Below are positions 32,279-40,788 of a stretch of 64,000 nt of DNA, piece after piece. Under the pieces are notes generated by a model. It was not told the DNA's origin. It searched no databases and saw nothing but the letters and a program-made list of their open reading frames with translations. Position numbers and translations under genes: made by a program. Position 1 is the stretch's first letter. Every line of letters begins with the position of its first letter. This DNA comes from a virus: IMG/VR virus record IMGVR_UViG_3300047325_000181, positions 1-64,000 of that record. One strand, given 5' to 3'.

Positions 32279-32839
32279 CTACGCCGCTACGACGCTAGGG
32301 TGAAGGCGCGATGCCTGTTTGCGATTGCAGGGCATGCATTGCCCGACGATATTCGCAGCGGAGTTACTGCCCCCGCGAGACAGGGGGACGAGATGGCCGA
32401 CCGAGAGGCTCGCTTCGACGCCGCAATCGAGGCAGCGGCCGTTTTGCTTGCGCTGGATTTCACGCCACTCCGCCTTTGTAAAGGTCCCGTTGCCCTCGCG
32501 GGTGCGCCGCCGCGCCTTCTCTATGGCCCGAGCTTCGGGATGACGAGCATAGAATCGCGCTTTTTGAGCGCGGCGCTTCTCGGGGTTCTCGGCGGCCCAA
32601 CGTGCGCTCATCGCATTCCACTCTTCCCGGTGGTTCTCGCGCCAGGATTTATGGTATGCGGGCCATTCCGGCTTACTACGACGCTCAGCTTCTCCCGCAA
32701 GGCGCTTGTCGCGCGTATTCGCATAGAAAATTGAGGCCCGCGAACGGTCCAGCAGAATCGCAACGGCATCGGCGATTACCCCGACGCGCCGAAACTCGCC
32801 AATCGCCTCAAGCTCCTCGGGCGACCAAGTCTTACCCAT
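32279..32839 (-). CDS. free-standing HNH endonuclease with N-terminal helix-turn-helix, 186 aa
   Basis: Residues 1-50 (WSPEELEAIGEFRRVGVIAD, LLDRSRASIFYA) form a DNA-binding helix-turn-helix. A basic linker leads to an HNH domain: CLDCGVEASLSVGHLVPLSRGG, NIVGQCMPCNRKQ. It starts 8 bases inside the end of the sheath gene and sits between sheath and tube. Homing of the intron-less, free-standing type is inferred. Confidence 0.85.
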   Translation of the reverse strand: MGKTWSPEELEAIGEFRRVGVIADAVAILLDRSRASIFYANTRDKRLAGEAERRSKPEWPAYHKSWRENHREEWNAMSARWAAENPEKRRAQKARFYARHPEARAIEKARRRTREGNGTFTKAEWREIQRKQNGRCLDCGVEASLSVGHLVPLSRGGSNSAANIVGQCMPCNRKQASRLHPSVVAA

Positions 32840-34739
32840 TAACAGAACCCCCAACTGATACGGGAGCTTGGAACGGGATGAGCGTTTGGTCGACTGCGAG
32901 GTGGTTAAGCGGGAGCGTCGGGGCTGCGGAGTAGCTGACGACGAGGTCGGTGCCGTTCGTGCCCGAGGGCCCGATGGCGATGGAAGACGGGTTGAAGCTC
33001 GTAATCCAGTTGGCCTGGAGCGCGAGTTCGAGGATGTCGCGCACGACCGAGAGGATGTAGGCCGAGACCTTGACGGTGTTCCCGGCGCCGATGGCCTTCG
33101 GGGAGGCCTGCTCGACGTAGGCCTTGACGTTCGCGAGCAGGGCGTCCGAGACGCGCTGCACGGAAAGCTCGGAGAAAATCCAGGGGCTGCCATTGGACCC
33201 GTTCGGAGCGGTCGTGACCGACTGGACCACGCGTACGGAGCCGGGTCCCGCCGTCGAGACGCGCTCGAAGATGACGAGCCCGCCGAGGATGGCGCGGTCT
33301 TGGTCGCCGGTCGTCTTGAGGACTTGGTAGTCGACGTCCGCGGCCGTGGCCAGGTAGTCGAAGGTGATGGGCGTTGCGGGGCCGTTCGCGCCCGTGGCGC
33401 CATCGAGTGCAATCTGGCCGATGTAGACCCAGGCCGCGTCGACGAAGGTGAACTGGCCGGTCTGCGGGCTCAGGACGTTCAGTTTCTGCGCGCACATCGA
33501 GGAGCGCGGGCTATTGAGGGCCTGTGCTGCGGCGACGCCCGAGGAGACGACCGCGGCCGAGTTCTGAATCTTGTCCTGCGAGGGCGAGGCGCTCGTTTGG
33601 CACTGATGGACCCACGTGCGCAGGTAGCCAAGCGGGTAGAGCAGTTGGGCCTGCTGGTCCGCGGCGACTTGCGGCGCCGACGAGTAGCACCCGACGAGAT
33701 GGCCGAGGTCGAAGCTCACGTCGATAAGCTCGGCGATGGCCGTTTCGTAATCGGTGTTCGTGAGCGATTGCGCGCCCGAGCCCGTTCCGCCTGAGAGCGG
33801 CGTGGCCGCCATGTTGGCCGGGACGCCGTCGACGGCGACCGCGAGCGTCAGGAGCGGCTGGTAGCCGGTTCCGACTGCTGGGGTGATGAGCGAGTTCGCT
33901 TCCATCGCGGTCTGGAGCGCGACGAGCGAGGCGAGGTTGTCGAACGCCGTTCCGGCGCCGCCAATCGTCTGCGTTTGGCCCGTAATCGGGTCCGGGTAGG
34001 TGAACGTCGTCATAAAGCCCGACGTCGTCCCCGTCGCGAACGCGACCGTGATGCTGTTGTTCCACGTTCCGGCGTCGCCCGACTCGAACGTCGCCGACAC
34101 GACATCGGCGAAAGCGAGCGTCGCGCTTGAGGCCGTGAGCGTCCCCGACGCCGACGTCTTGGTCGCCGTGAAGGAGTATTCGCCTTCGGTGCCCTCGGCA
34201 ACCGCGGTTACCGTGATGACGTTGGCGTTGACCGTGACCGTGACGAGGCCGTCCAGCATCGAGTTCGCCTGAATCGCGCTTGCGAGGTGCTGCGCGATGA
34301 GGGCGTTCGTCGTGTCGCCGCTGACCGTGTCGTAGGTCGTCTCGTGACCGTCGATAGTGACGTTGGCCACGTCCGTGCCGCCGACCCAGGTCCCGCCAAC
34401 CGTGATGGTGCCCGAGGCGTGGTCCGCCGTTCCCGTGGAGATGTCGAGGGTCGCCGGGGTCTTCGTGCCCGCAACGCAAGCCACGAACCCGGACGCGCCG
34501 CCGACGTTGGCCGCGGTCTGGAGGGCATTGAGCAGCGGACCGGCGCGCAGCACTTGCTGGGCCTGCTGGATGTTGTTGAAAATGTAGACCGTGCCGGAGC
34601 CGAGGCCTCCGTCAGCGGCGCCAACCATGCAAATCGTTCCGAACGGCAGCAGTTGAAGGACGTTCTGCGTACCGATGGTCGACCGGAGGATGAAACCCGG
34701 TGCGACGATGGTCGTGCCTGCGAAGGTAAAGGTGGCCAC
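32832..34739 (-). CDS. contractile tail sheath protein
   Basis: A 635-residue protein. The N-terminus (VAPGFILRSTIG, VLQLLPFGTICMVGAAD) and C-terminal half (FSELSVQRVSDALLANVKAYVEQ, GNTVKVSAYILSVVRDILE) match sheath proteins. Residues about 110-320 are beta-rich insertions of Ig type (TVTVNANVITVTAVAEG) that would decorate the sheath surface. GTG start with GGGGAG upstream. It proves a contractile tail. Confidence 0.85.
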   Translation of the reverse strand: MATFTFAGTTIVAPGFILRSTIGTQNVLQLLPFGTICMVGAADGGLGSGTVYIFNNIQQAQQVLRAGPLLNALQTAANVGGASGFVACVAGTKTPATLDISTGTADHASGTITVGGTWVGGTDVANVTIDGHETTYDTVSGDTTNALIAQHLASAIQANSMLDGLVTVTVNANVITVTAVAEGTEGEYSFTATKTSASGTLTASSATLAFADVVSATFESGDAGTWNNSITVAFATGTTSGFMTTFTYPDPITGQTQTIGGAGTAFDNLASLVALQTAMEANSLITPAVGTGYQPLLTLAVAVDGVPANMAATPLSGGTGSGAQSLTNTDYETAIAELIDVSFDLGHLVGCYSSAPQVAADQQAQLLYPLGYLRTWVHQCQTSASPSQDKIQNSAAVVSSGVAAAQALNSPRSSMCAQKLNVLSPQTGQFTFVDAAWVYIGQIALDGATGANGPATPITFDYLATAADVDYQVLKTTGDQDRAILGGLVIFERVSTAGPGSVRVVQSVTTAPNGSNGSPWIFSELSVQRVSDALLANVKAYVEQASPKAIGAGNTVKVSAYILSVVRDILELALQANWITSFNPSSIAIGPSGTNGTDLVVSYSAAPTLPLNHLAVDQTLIPFQAPVSVGGSVNG

Positions 34740-34852
34740 TAGTCAACTCCCCACGAAAGAGTCAGTCGCGGTGCGGTCCCCCGTCGCCGGAGCGGCGGAG
34801 GGAGCCGGGAACCACTGGAAGAGGGCTTTCTTCTCCGGCCTCCGTGCTCCCG

Positions 34853-35647
34853 CTACGGGAAGCCGGATTCGGTCGTCGTTTCCCCACCCTGGGGGTCGAT
34901 GAAGGTCTGGTCTTGGGCGATGAGCTTCCCGAGTTGACCGACCCCGGCGATGAAGTCCAAGTGCGTCATAAGATAGGTCAGTGTCCGCACGAAGATGAGG
35001 GCTTCCCCGCCTGGGACGTCAAGGGTCAACCCGGCGTTGTCGACGCCGTTCTGACGTAGGACGTTTAGATAGCCCAGGTCCATGAAAACCTTCTCGGCGG
35101 CAAACATCACGGTCTTGACCAGGAGGTAAAGCTGGTCGGCCCGGCTCTCGAAGGTGTCATAGATGTTGATTTCGATGGTTACGTCCGAGGCCTGAGTCCG
35201 CAAGAAAACCTCGGCGTCCTCGGGCAGCGTGTTCGAGTTCGTCACGATGTTGCCGCCCGCGGAGGTGCGCTGATTGAATCCCTGCGCGACCTCTCCGGCC
35301 GAAATCCGGCGCGCAACGTCGGCCGCGCGCGCGACCTGGATGACCGGCTGCGGCGTCGTCGTGGCATGCGCGAGGTCGGTCACCGAGTTGACGTTGTAGA
35401 TGCGTAGGAGCGAGGCCTGAAAGGTACCGTCCTTGATGACCGGGATGCTCCCGAGCGGCTGGCCGAACTGCGCGAGCGCCGCCTTGAGGATGACGCAGAC
35501 GTCCGACTTCGCATCACGCGGCAGCGGCCAGACGACGTTGACGTCATCGGGAGTGGTGAGGTCGGGATTCGTGCTCTCATCAGAGACGACCGTCAGTTGA
35601 TTCGAGATGAAGAGCATGGCGCCAAGCTGCGCGCGACGGACGCTCAT
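34853..35647 (-). CDS. tail completion/terminator-like protein, 264 aa
   Basis: Located between neck genes and the sheath gene, where the tail terminator lies in contractile phages. Mixed alpha/beta with EINIYDTFESRADQLYLLVKTV and EALIFVRTLTYLMTHLDF. Family not firmly recognised. It overlaps the upstream gene by four bases. The 113 bases to the sheath gene hold a GC-rich imperfect hairpin and no gene. Confidence 0.55.
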   Translation of the reverse strand: MSVRRAQLGAMLFISNQLTVVSDESTNPDLTTPDDVNVVWPLPRDAKSDVCVILKAALAQFGQPLGSIPVIKDGTFQASLLRIYNVNSVTDLAHATTTPQPVIQVARAADVARRISAGEVAQGFNQRTSAGGNIVTNSNTLPEDAEVFLRTQASDVTIEINIYDTFESRADQLYLLVKTVMFAAEKVFMDLGYLNVLRQNGVDNAGLTLDVPGGEALIFVRTLTYLMTHLDFIAGVGQLGKLIAQDQTFIDPQGGETTTESGFP

Positions 35648-36285
35648 CGGTTATTCTCCACGAAGCGTTGCCACGAGGCCTCGATGTCGGCGACGAAGAG
35701 CGGCTTGATAGTCTCGCCCGCGGCTTCCATAAACGGCCGGGCCGGTTGTTGCGGGATTATCCAGCCCTTCGAGTTCGGGCCGACTTTGCGGAACGCGATG
35801 TAGGCGCTGCCCCGGAGCGCGCCGGTCGACGCGACCTTCTGGACCTTTGTGAAGCCGGTTGGGCTCCCGCCGTTCGCTTTCGACCAGCGATTGGCTGCGA
35901 GCGCAATCGGGGTCGGGACGGGCAGCGGGACCGTCTTGCCCATGAGAAACGGTTTCATGTCAACCGGCCCGCGGGTGCCCTGCTCGACGTCCGCGGCGTA
36001 CTCGGCCGTGGCGCTCACGACGCCCGTCAGCGCGTTCGGGAACGAGGCCTGAATCGAGCGCGCGAGCTTGCCAGTCTGGCGCTGAATCGTGAAGCTGCCC
36101 TTCGAGTAGGTCACGATGCCGCCCGAGACGTTCTTGACAGCCTGGCGCTGCGCGGCAATCGTCCACTTGCGCACGATGGCCTGCATTTCGCGAATCTGCG
36201 TCGCGGAATCCGCGAGCGCGCGCGCAAGCTCCTCGCCGTCCTTGAGCTTGAGATTGAGGTCGTAGGAAATCGACTCGCGGCCCAT
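35644..36285 (-). CDS. neck/tail-completion protein (Mu G/HK97 gp10-like)
   Basis: The N-terminal strand-helix (DLNLKLKDGEELARALADSATQI) followed by IVTYSKGSFTIQRQTGKLARSIQASF and AEYAADVEQGT is characteristic of the HK97 gp10/Mu gpG morphogenesis family. The C-terminus has PARPFMEAAGE. It probably acts in head-tail joining. Confidence 0.7.
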   Translation of the reverse strand: MGRESISYDLNLKLKDGEELARALADSATQIREMQAIVRKWTIAAQRQAVKNVSGGIVTYSKGSFTIQRQTGKLARSIQASFPNALTGVVSATAEYAADVEQGTRGPVDMKPFLMGKTVPLPVPTPIALAANRWSKANGGSPTGFTKVQKVASTGALRGSAYIAFRKVGPNSKGWIIPQQPARPFMEAAGETIKPLFVADIEASWQRFVENNR

Positions 36286-36809
36286 CAGAGCGTATCCGCT
36301 TTCACGAGGAGCTTCCAGGCGAACCGGACGTTCGCGTCAACAAGCGGAACCGGCCGGACCTTGGCCTGCCAGCGGCGCCCGTCAACGATGAAGCGGTCGA
36401 AGGTCATCGTCGGCTGCGAGGGGTCGCGGATGACCGCAAAGTTGCCGTCCTGATACGCTGCGTAGAGCATGGGGCTGAGCGGGAAGATGCAGTTGGCCGG
36501 GTCGGCCACGAAGGGGAGCGCGAAGCAAAGCTCCGCATCGCCCGCCTCGACGCCGCCGTAGTGCGCCCAGAACGCATTGAGGTTCTTATTCGTGAAGTAT
36601 GCCCGCAGGTTGACATACGGCAGGTACGACTCCCCGAGGTTCCCCGAGGGCGTGTAGGTCGCAGAGCCGGGCGTCCCGACGCCGCCAATCGAGACCTGCG
36701 GCTGGCCGAAGTAGGGGTCGATAGACGTGGCCGCCGGAGGAAGAGCATGTGCCCACTGGACGATGCTCCCCCTACGCCGTATGAGCGCCTGGACGGCGGC
36801 CACGTTCAT
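36285..36809 (-). CDS. head-tail joining hypothetical protein, 174 aa
   Basis: Unrecognised protein of mixed alpha/beta character with a central aromatic segment (VNLRAYFTNKNLNAFWAHYGG). One-base overlap with the next gene. Placed between connector and neck genes, so a head completion role is inferred. Confidence 0.55.
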   Translation of the reverse strand: MNVAAVQALIRRRGSIVQWAHALPPAATSIDPYFGQPQVSIGGVGTPGSATYTPSGNLGESYLPYVNLRAYFTNKNLNAFWAHYGGVEAGDAELCFALPFVADPANCIFPLSPMLYAAYQDGNFAVIRDPSQPTMTFDRFIVDGRRWQAKVRPVPLVDANVRFAWKLLVKADTL

Positions 36810-36812
36810 CGC

Positions 36813-37313
36813 TTACTCCCCGGTGTCTGACTCCGCCATTTTGGCAGCCTTCCGAGCCGCATTCGCGGTTCGCGTGGCGTTCTTCTGCCGAGCGGCTTCG
36901 AGCGCGGCTTCCTTCTCTTGCTCGATTTGCTTGGCTCCAGCCGCGGCGCGCGGGTCGGCCATCGTCTGGTCGCCTTCGGTCGCAGGGAGGAACGGCCCCA
37001 TATCCTTGACGCCGTACGTGTCGGGCACCGGGATGGCCATGCCAGCCGGGTACCAGTATTTCGCGTTTCCGGCCTCGGAGGCGCGCTCGTTCTCTTTGCT
37101 CTCGACGATGAACGCGGCCTCGGCGGGGGTCATGTAGCACTTCCAGTTACGGAACTGCCGGAAGTAGTTGATTTCCTTCGCTTCCTCTTTGCCGTCGATG
37201 TTTTCGACACGCCAGCCGCGGCCGACGCGAACCCGCGCCTCGCGGTAACGGGACTGAACCAAGACTTTGACGGACGAGCGCTCGGCCGTCTCACGGTCTG
37301 ATGTTTGTGGCAC
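36813..37313 (-). CDS. hypothetical structural-region protein, 166 aa
   Basis: GTG start preceded by GAGGAGA within the repeated leader. The N-terminal half has the pattern VLVQSRYREARVRVGRGW and FRNWKCYMTPAEAAF; the C-terminal third is a charged alanine-rich helix. A strong, shared leader with the capsid gene suggests high expression, perhaps a decoration or abundant structural protein. Family unknown. Confidence 0.55.
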   Translation of the reverse strand: MPQTSDRETAERSSVKVLVQSRYREARVRVGRGWRVENIDGKEEAKEINYFRQFRNWKCYMTPAEAAFIVESKENERASEAGNAKYWYPAGMAIPVPDTYGVKDMGPFLPATEGDQTMADPRAAAGAKQIEQEKEAALEAARQKNATRTANAARKAAKMAESDTGE

Positions 37314-37320
37314 TGAGAAA

Positions 37321-37361
37321 TCTCCTCACAGGTGGGACTTTATTCCGGCCCACGAAACCGG
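37321..37361 (-). repeat. leader-type repeat before 36813-37313
   Basis: A 20-base block identical to 40707-40726 (AAGTCCCACCTGTGAGGAGA on the minus strand), preceded by a CGGTTTCGTGGGCCGG block similar to the one before the capsid gene. Confidence 0.6.
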
Positions 37362-37397
37362 CGAGGTTTGACTTCTTGAGTCAGGGGATAGCGCCTG

Positions 37398-38483
37398 CTA
37401 AATCACCATCTGGTTGGCGTACTTCGAGAGCAGCGTCTTGATGATGTTCTCGTCGTCCTTGTCGATGGCGCCGCCGTACGGTTCAGAGCCGTACGATTCA
37501 CTCGCTCCGTCGACCGAGAGGCTCGCGAGCCCATTCGAGAGCGAGTACCAGTTCTGCCGCCGGATGCGATTGGCAACAAGGCGCGCGACGGCCATCGAGA
37601 CGCCCGCGGGAATCCCCGAGGACCAGTCGATGCCGACCGCAGGCGTTCCGGTATCGCCGCCGGTTCCCGGCTTCGTCTGGATGACGAGGCCGTTGCCTGG
37701 CGGGTCCGCGGTGCCGGGCGGGTTGAATTGCAGCGGCGTCCCGTCGAGGTAGTTGATGGGCGGGAACCCGAAACTGTAGTGCGTTTCGATGTTCATGTCG
37801 CCGGGCGTGAACGTATAGTTCCAGAGCGGCAGCGACACGCCAGCGTAGAGGACGCGCGGGGGAATCGTCAGCGTCCGGCGCCGCGTGTCGACCAGGAGGT
37901 CGGCGTCCTCGATGCCGGTCGGGTAGATGGGGCCGCTCGCGTTAACCGCGGCCTCGTAGACGTTGATGGGGAAGGTCTCGGGGCCCGGCGGGAACGGCTC
38001 CTGCGACCCGATGGCGAGGAACTCGGAGCCGTCGAGCTTGCGCGGCCGGACGAAGTGATACCAGACGTTCGACGGCAGGATGCGGATGAAGACCGTTGTC
38101 ACTTCGAGGATGTTGCGGTCGGGAAGCGTGATGACCGGCCCACCGGAGCCGTCGAAGAAGCGCACGACATAGCAGAAGTCGTACGGCGAGCGAAGCTCCT
38201 TAACGACGAAGTCCGTGACCTCTTGGATGTAGAGGTTGACGAGCGTATTGAAAGCGTCGAGGGTGCCGTTGCAGTCCAGGAAGTTTTGTAAGTTCGTGCC
38301 GAGCAGTACCGACATGACCTGCCGCGGGCTGCAATGCGGGCGCGGGTCTTGGTCGGTGTAGACCATCCGGGCCGGAATTGTGTACGGCCAGAAGGCCACG
38401 CCCGGCTGCTGCGGGATGGGGTTCGGCGGATTGGTGGGCGGATTGCTCGGGTTCGCGAACACCGGCCCGAAATTAGAACTCAC
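37398..38483 (-). CDS. head-tail connector candidate, 361 aa
   Basis: GTG start. Proline/asparagine-rich N-terminus, then a long mixed domain (NTLVNLYIQEVTDFVVKELR, RRTLTIPPRVLYAG) and a C-terminal helical part with KDDENIIKTLLSKYANQM. Position after the capsid region and before neck genes suggests a connector or head completion protein. Confidence 0.5.
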   Translation of the reverse strand: MSSNFGPVFANPSNPPTNPPNPIPQQPGVAFWPYTIPARMVYTDQDPRPHCSPRQVMSVLLGTNLQNFLDCNGTLDAFNTLVNLYIQEVTDFVVKELRSPYDFCYVVRFFDGSGGPVITLPDRNILEVTTVFIRILPSNVWYHFVRPRKLDGSEFLAIGSQEPFPPGPETFPINVYEAAVNASGPIYPTGIEDADLLVDTRRRTLTIPPRVLYAGVSLPLWNYTFTPGDMNIETHYSFGFPPINYLDGTPLQFNPPGTADPPGNGLVIQTKPGTGGDTGTPAVGIDWSSGIPAGVSMAVARLVANRIRRQNWYSLSNGLASLSVDGASESYGSEPYGGAIDKDDENIIKTLLSKYANQMVI

Positions 38484-38498
38484 AGGCGCATCCTCACT

Positions 38499-39206
38499 TT
38501 AAGAGGGCCATTCGCCAAACGAGTCAATTTCCCGGGGTTTCGCATCGAAGAGCGAGGGCCCACGTACGGAGGGATGCAGCTTTGCGCCTTGCTTCGAGTT
38601 GCACAATTGGCACTGCGCTGCGATATTGAATGCGGCGTTCGAGCCGCCAAGAACGAGCGGGCGGAGATGCCCGCGCGTCGGGGCGAGGCCCGGACCAAAC
38701 TCGCGCTTGCAGTCAATGCAGCGATTCTTCTGGCGCTTCACGATGGCGGCAAACTCGGCGGCCGTATGATGCGGACCGAGAGCGCCACGCTTACGGGCTC
38801 GGCGACTTGCTTTACTGGCGCGCACCTTATCAGTATTCGCGGCGGCCCAGGCGGCTCTATTGGCGCGCAGCTTATCAGCATTCGCGGCGGCCCAGGCGGC
38901 TGCGCTGGTGCGTTCCTTATCGGGATTCGCGGCCCGCCAGGCGGCTTTGAGGGCGCGCGCCTTATCGGGATTCGCGGCCCGCCAGGCGGCTGCGCTGGTG
39001 CGTTCCTTATCGGGATTCGCGGCCCGCCAGGCGGCTTTGAGGGCGCGCACCTTATCGGGATTCGCGGCCCGCCAGGCGGCTGCGCTGGCGTTAGCACAGG
39101 GCCTACAGCGAGTCTGGCGCCCGTCGCCTCTGCTCGCATTTCGACCAAACTCTTCAAGTGACTTCGTCGTGCCGCAGCCTCTGCAACGCTTAGACCCGGT
39201 TGGCAT
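38499..39206 (-). CDS. HNH endonuclease with tandem 15-residue repeats, 235 aa
   Basis: An N-terminal zinc knuckle (CRGCGTTKSLEEFGRN...CRPC) is followed by six copies of a 15-residue unit (AWRAANPDKxRxxxA), then an HNH domain (CIDCKREFGPGLAPTRGHLRPLVLGG split here in text as CIDCKREF and RGHLRPLVLGG; NIAAQCQLCNSKQ). The repeats are encoded by near-identical 45-bp DNA repeats. TATCAT lies seven bases before the ATG, with TTGAGA at 17 bases, so the gene has its own leaderless promoter. Free-standing mobile gene between capsid and connector genes. Confidence 0.85.
   Translation of the reverse strand: MPTGSKRCRGCGTTKSLEEFGRNASRGDGRQTRCRPCANASAAAWRAANPDKVRALKAAWRAANPDKERTSAAAWRAANPDKARALKAAWRAANPDKERTSAAAWAAANADKLRANRAAWAAANTDKVRASKASRRARKRGALGPHHTAAEFAAIVKRQKNRCIDCKREFGPGLAPTRGHLRPLVLGGSNAAFNIAAQCQLCNSKQGAKLHPSVRGPSLFDAKPREIDSFGEWPS
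38826..39095. repeat. six 45-bp direct repeats inside the HNH gene
   Basis: Six tandem in-frame 45-bp units; units 2, 4 and 6 and units 3 and 5 resemble each other most, giving a 90-bp higher order. Unit 1 differs most. Suggests expansion by slippage or unequal exchange. Confidence 0.9.
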
Positions 39207-39213
39207 CGCCCCG

Positions 39214-39242
39214 ATGATACCAGACGGCGCCTGATTTCTCAA
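39214..39242 (-). promoter_or_regulatory. promoter of the repeat-bearing HNH gene, leaderless
   Basis: TTGAGA, 17 bases, TATCAT, seven bases to the ATG at 39206. No AGCGCGCT core. Confidence 0.6.
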
Positions 39243-39322
39243 AGGAGGCCCCGACCCCGGCTCAAATCGACACGCTGCGCACAGTGAGCCGCTCCCGGGG
39301 CAGGGGTTTTGAGGGGGTTCAA

Positions 39323-39547
39323 TTAGGCGGCCGCCGGAGCCTCGCGCTTCCTCTTCGCGTCCCAGGCCGACTTTGCCGCCCGGTTGCACTCACGGCAGCC
39401 CTTCTTTTGGCCTTCGACCCACGGGTGGAGCCCCTTGGCGCAGCGGCTCGGGTCGGCGCGCTTCGTCGACGGCTTGCCCTTTTTCGCGGCCGACATCTTC
39501 GCCTTGGCTTCGGCGGTCCGCTTCTGGCCGAAGTCAAATGATAACAA
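39323..39547 (-). CDS. NUMOD3/zinc-knuckle remnant or small DNA-binding protein, 74 aa
   Basis: TTG start with AAGGAG seven bases upstream. AEAKAKMSAAKKGKPST resembles the NUMOD3 DNA-binding motif of homing endonucleases; CAKGLHPW...CREC resembles the knuckle of the HNH protein at 30925. There is no nuclease domain, so it may be what remains of a homing endonuclease or an independent DNA-binding factor. The start codon lies in a hairpin. Confidence 0.6.
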   Translation of the reverse strand: MLSFDFGQKRTAEAKAKMSAAKKGKPSTKRADPSRCAKGLHPWVEGQKKGCRECNRAAKSAWDAKRKREAPAAA

Positions 39548-39579
39548 AATCCGCTCCTTTTTTCAAGCGAGCGGATTTT
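39546..39579 (-). promoter_or_regulatory. hairpin covering the start of the NUMOD3-like gene
   Basis: A 10-bp stem (AAAATCCGCT with its complement) whose loop and 3' arm contain AAGGAG and part of the TTG start codon. Read-through mRNA from the capsid gene would hide the start. Confidence 0.6.
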
Positions 39580-39590
39580 GCGGTTTTCGG

Positions 39591-39614
39591 AAAAACCCTT
39601 ATTGCGTAAGGGTT
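39591..39614 (-). terminator. intrinsic terminator after the capsid gene
   Basis: Stem AACCCTTA with its complement (39594-39601, 39607-39614), five-base loop and TTT tail on the minus strand. A second small hairpin spans the capsid stop at 39613-39635. Confidence 0.8.
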
Positions 39615-39631
39615 AGCGGAGCAAAAGTCCG

Positions 39632-40699
39632 CTAGTTGTAGACCGGCGTGAGCGTCGAGTTGACGCCTTCGAGCAGACCCTGGTACTGGGTCACGCCAAT
39701 CTGGAGCATCGTCGTCTCGTACACGATGCCGCGGTCGGCCGTCGTGATAGATTGCAGGTCGCGGTAGTGGACCGGGTCCACGTCGACCATCTCGACCACG
39801 TTGCCCGAGTTCTTGTCGTCCTGGGTTGCGTCGTCGAGGAAGATGACCCGTTCGAGGCCCGAGCCGTCGGGAATCATGTACTGGTCGGCGATGAGGTCGA
39901 CCGAGCCCGTACCGAAATCCCACGTTTCGAGCGCGAAACCGGCCTTGTAGGCGGTGCCCGAGGACGGGGTCATTTGGCGGATGGCGTACAGCGACCCGAG
40001 CATCTGCGTGAGAAGCTCCATGATGGTGTACGACATGATGAGCGCGCGGACGCGGCCACCGGCGAGCTTGATGGCGAAGCACTGCTGGCGGATTTGCTGG
40101 TAGGCGAGCGCGGCGCCGCCTCCGGCCGATACGTCCAGAATGTTGAAGCCGTCTTGCTGGATTTGCGTGATGAGGCCGTCGAACGCGAGGCCGCCCGTCG
40201 CACCGGAGTCGCCGTTGAGGATGAAATACTCCTCGGCGAGACCGACGTTAATCATCTTGACGCGCTTTTGCTGCGCGAAGATGTCGATGAAGCTCGCGTC
40301 CTGCGCTTCGTCCTGCCACGCCACGATGACCAGGTCACCGATGTTCGAGTAGGGGCGCGAGACGTACTGGTACTGCGGGTCGATGGACTGCGGAAGGCCG
40401 CCCTTCGTGAAGGCCGCTCCCGTCGGGTCCGTGCCCAGATACTTGGTCGTGTTCTCGGTCAGACCGAGATTCGAGACCAGCTTGTAGAAGGCGTGGGCCT
40501 TACCGTTGCCCTTTTTGCGGGACAGGCGGTTGCGAACCGGCGTATCGAGGTTCGCGGCCAGCTTCAGGTCGTCTTCGAGGTCCTGACGAACCACTTCCAG
40601 ACCCACGACGGCAGTGTTCGACTTCCGAATCTCGTCGAACTTTTGAAGCTGCCGGAGGATGGTCTCCGGGTTGAGTAGCTCGCTCGTAATCTTCGCCAC
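39632..40699 (-). CDS. major capsid protein candidate (HK97-type)
   Basis: A 355-residue protein downstream of protease and scaffold genes and followed by a strong terminator, as expected for the most abundant virion protein. Its sequence has the E-loop-like charged segment (LSRKKGNGKAHAFYK), a spine-helix region (IDIFAQQKRVKMINVGLAEEYFI) and a C-terminal A-domain part (YRDLQSITTADRGIVYETTML). GTG start with GAGGAGA in a repeated leader. Confidence 0.75.
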   Translation of the reverse strand: MAKITSELLNPETILRQLQKFDEIRKSNTAVVGLEVVRQDLEDDLKLAANLDTPVRNRLSRKKGNGKAHAFYKLVSNLGLTENTTKYLGTDPTGAAFTKGGLPQSIDPQYQYVSRPYSNIGDLVIVAWQDEAQDASFIDIFAQQKRVKMINVGLAEEYFILNGDSGATGGLAFDGLITQIQQDGFNILDVSAGGGAALAYQQIRQQCFAIKLAGGRVRALIMSYTIMELLTQMLGSLYAIRQMTPSSGTAYKAGFALETWDFGTGSVDLIADQYMIPDGSGLERVIFLDDATQDDKNSGNVVEMVDVDPVHYRDLQSITTADRGIVYETTMLQIGVTQYQGLLEGVNSTLTPVYN

Positions 40700-40706
40700 G
40701 GAAGGT

Positions 40707-40762
40707 TCTCCTCACAGGTGGGACTTGATGCTGGGGAACCCGCTTTGCCCGGCCACGAACCG
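40707..40762 (-). repeat. leader-type repeat before the capsid gene
   Basis: Shares 20 identical bases with 37321-37340 and a CGGTTCGTGGCC block with 8770-8781. Contains the ribosome-binding site of the capsid gene. Confidence 0.6.
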
Positions 40763-40788
40763 AGCGAACGGAGGGGGAAGGTTTGGTG

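Noticed and set aside
32279-33412. A 377-residue HNH protein extending into the sheath gene
   Set aside because: Residues before the Met at 32839 are an S/R/P-rich out-of-frame reading of the sheath gene; the shorter start gives a normal helix-turn-helix HNH protein.
38826-39095. CRISPR array
   Set aside because: The repeats are contiguous 45-bp coding units in phase with the HNH protein; there are no unique spacers.
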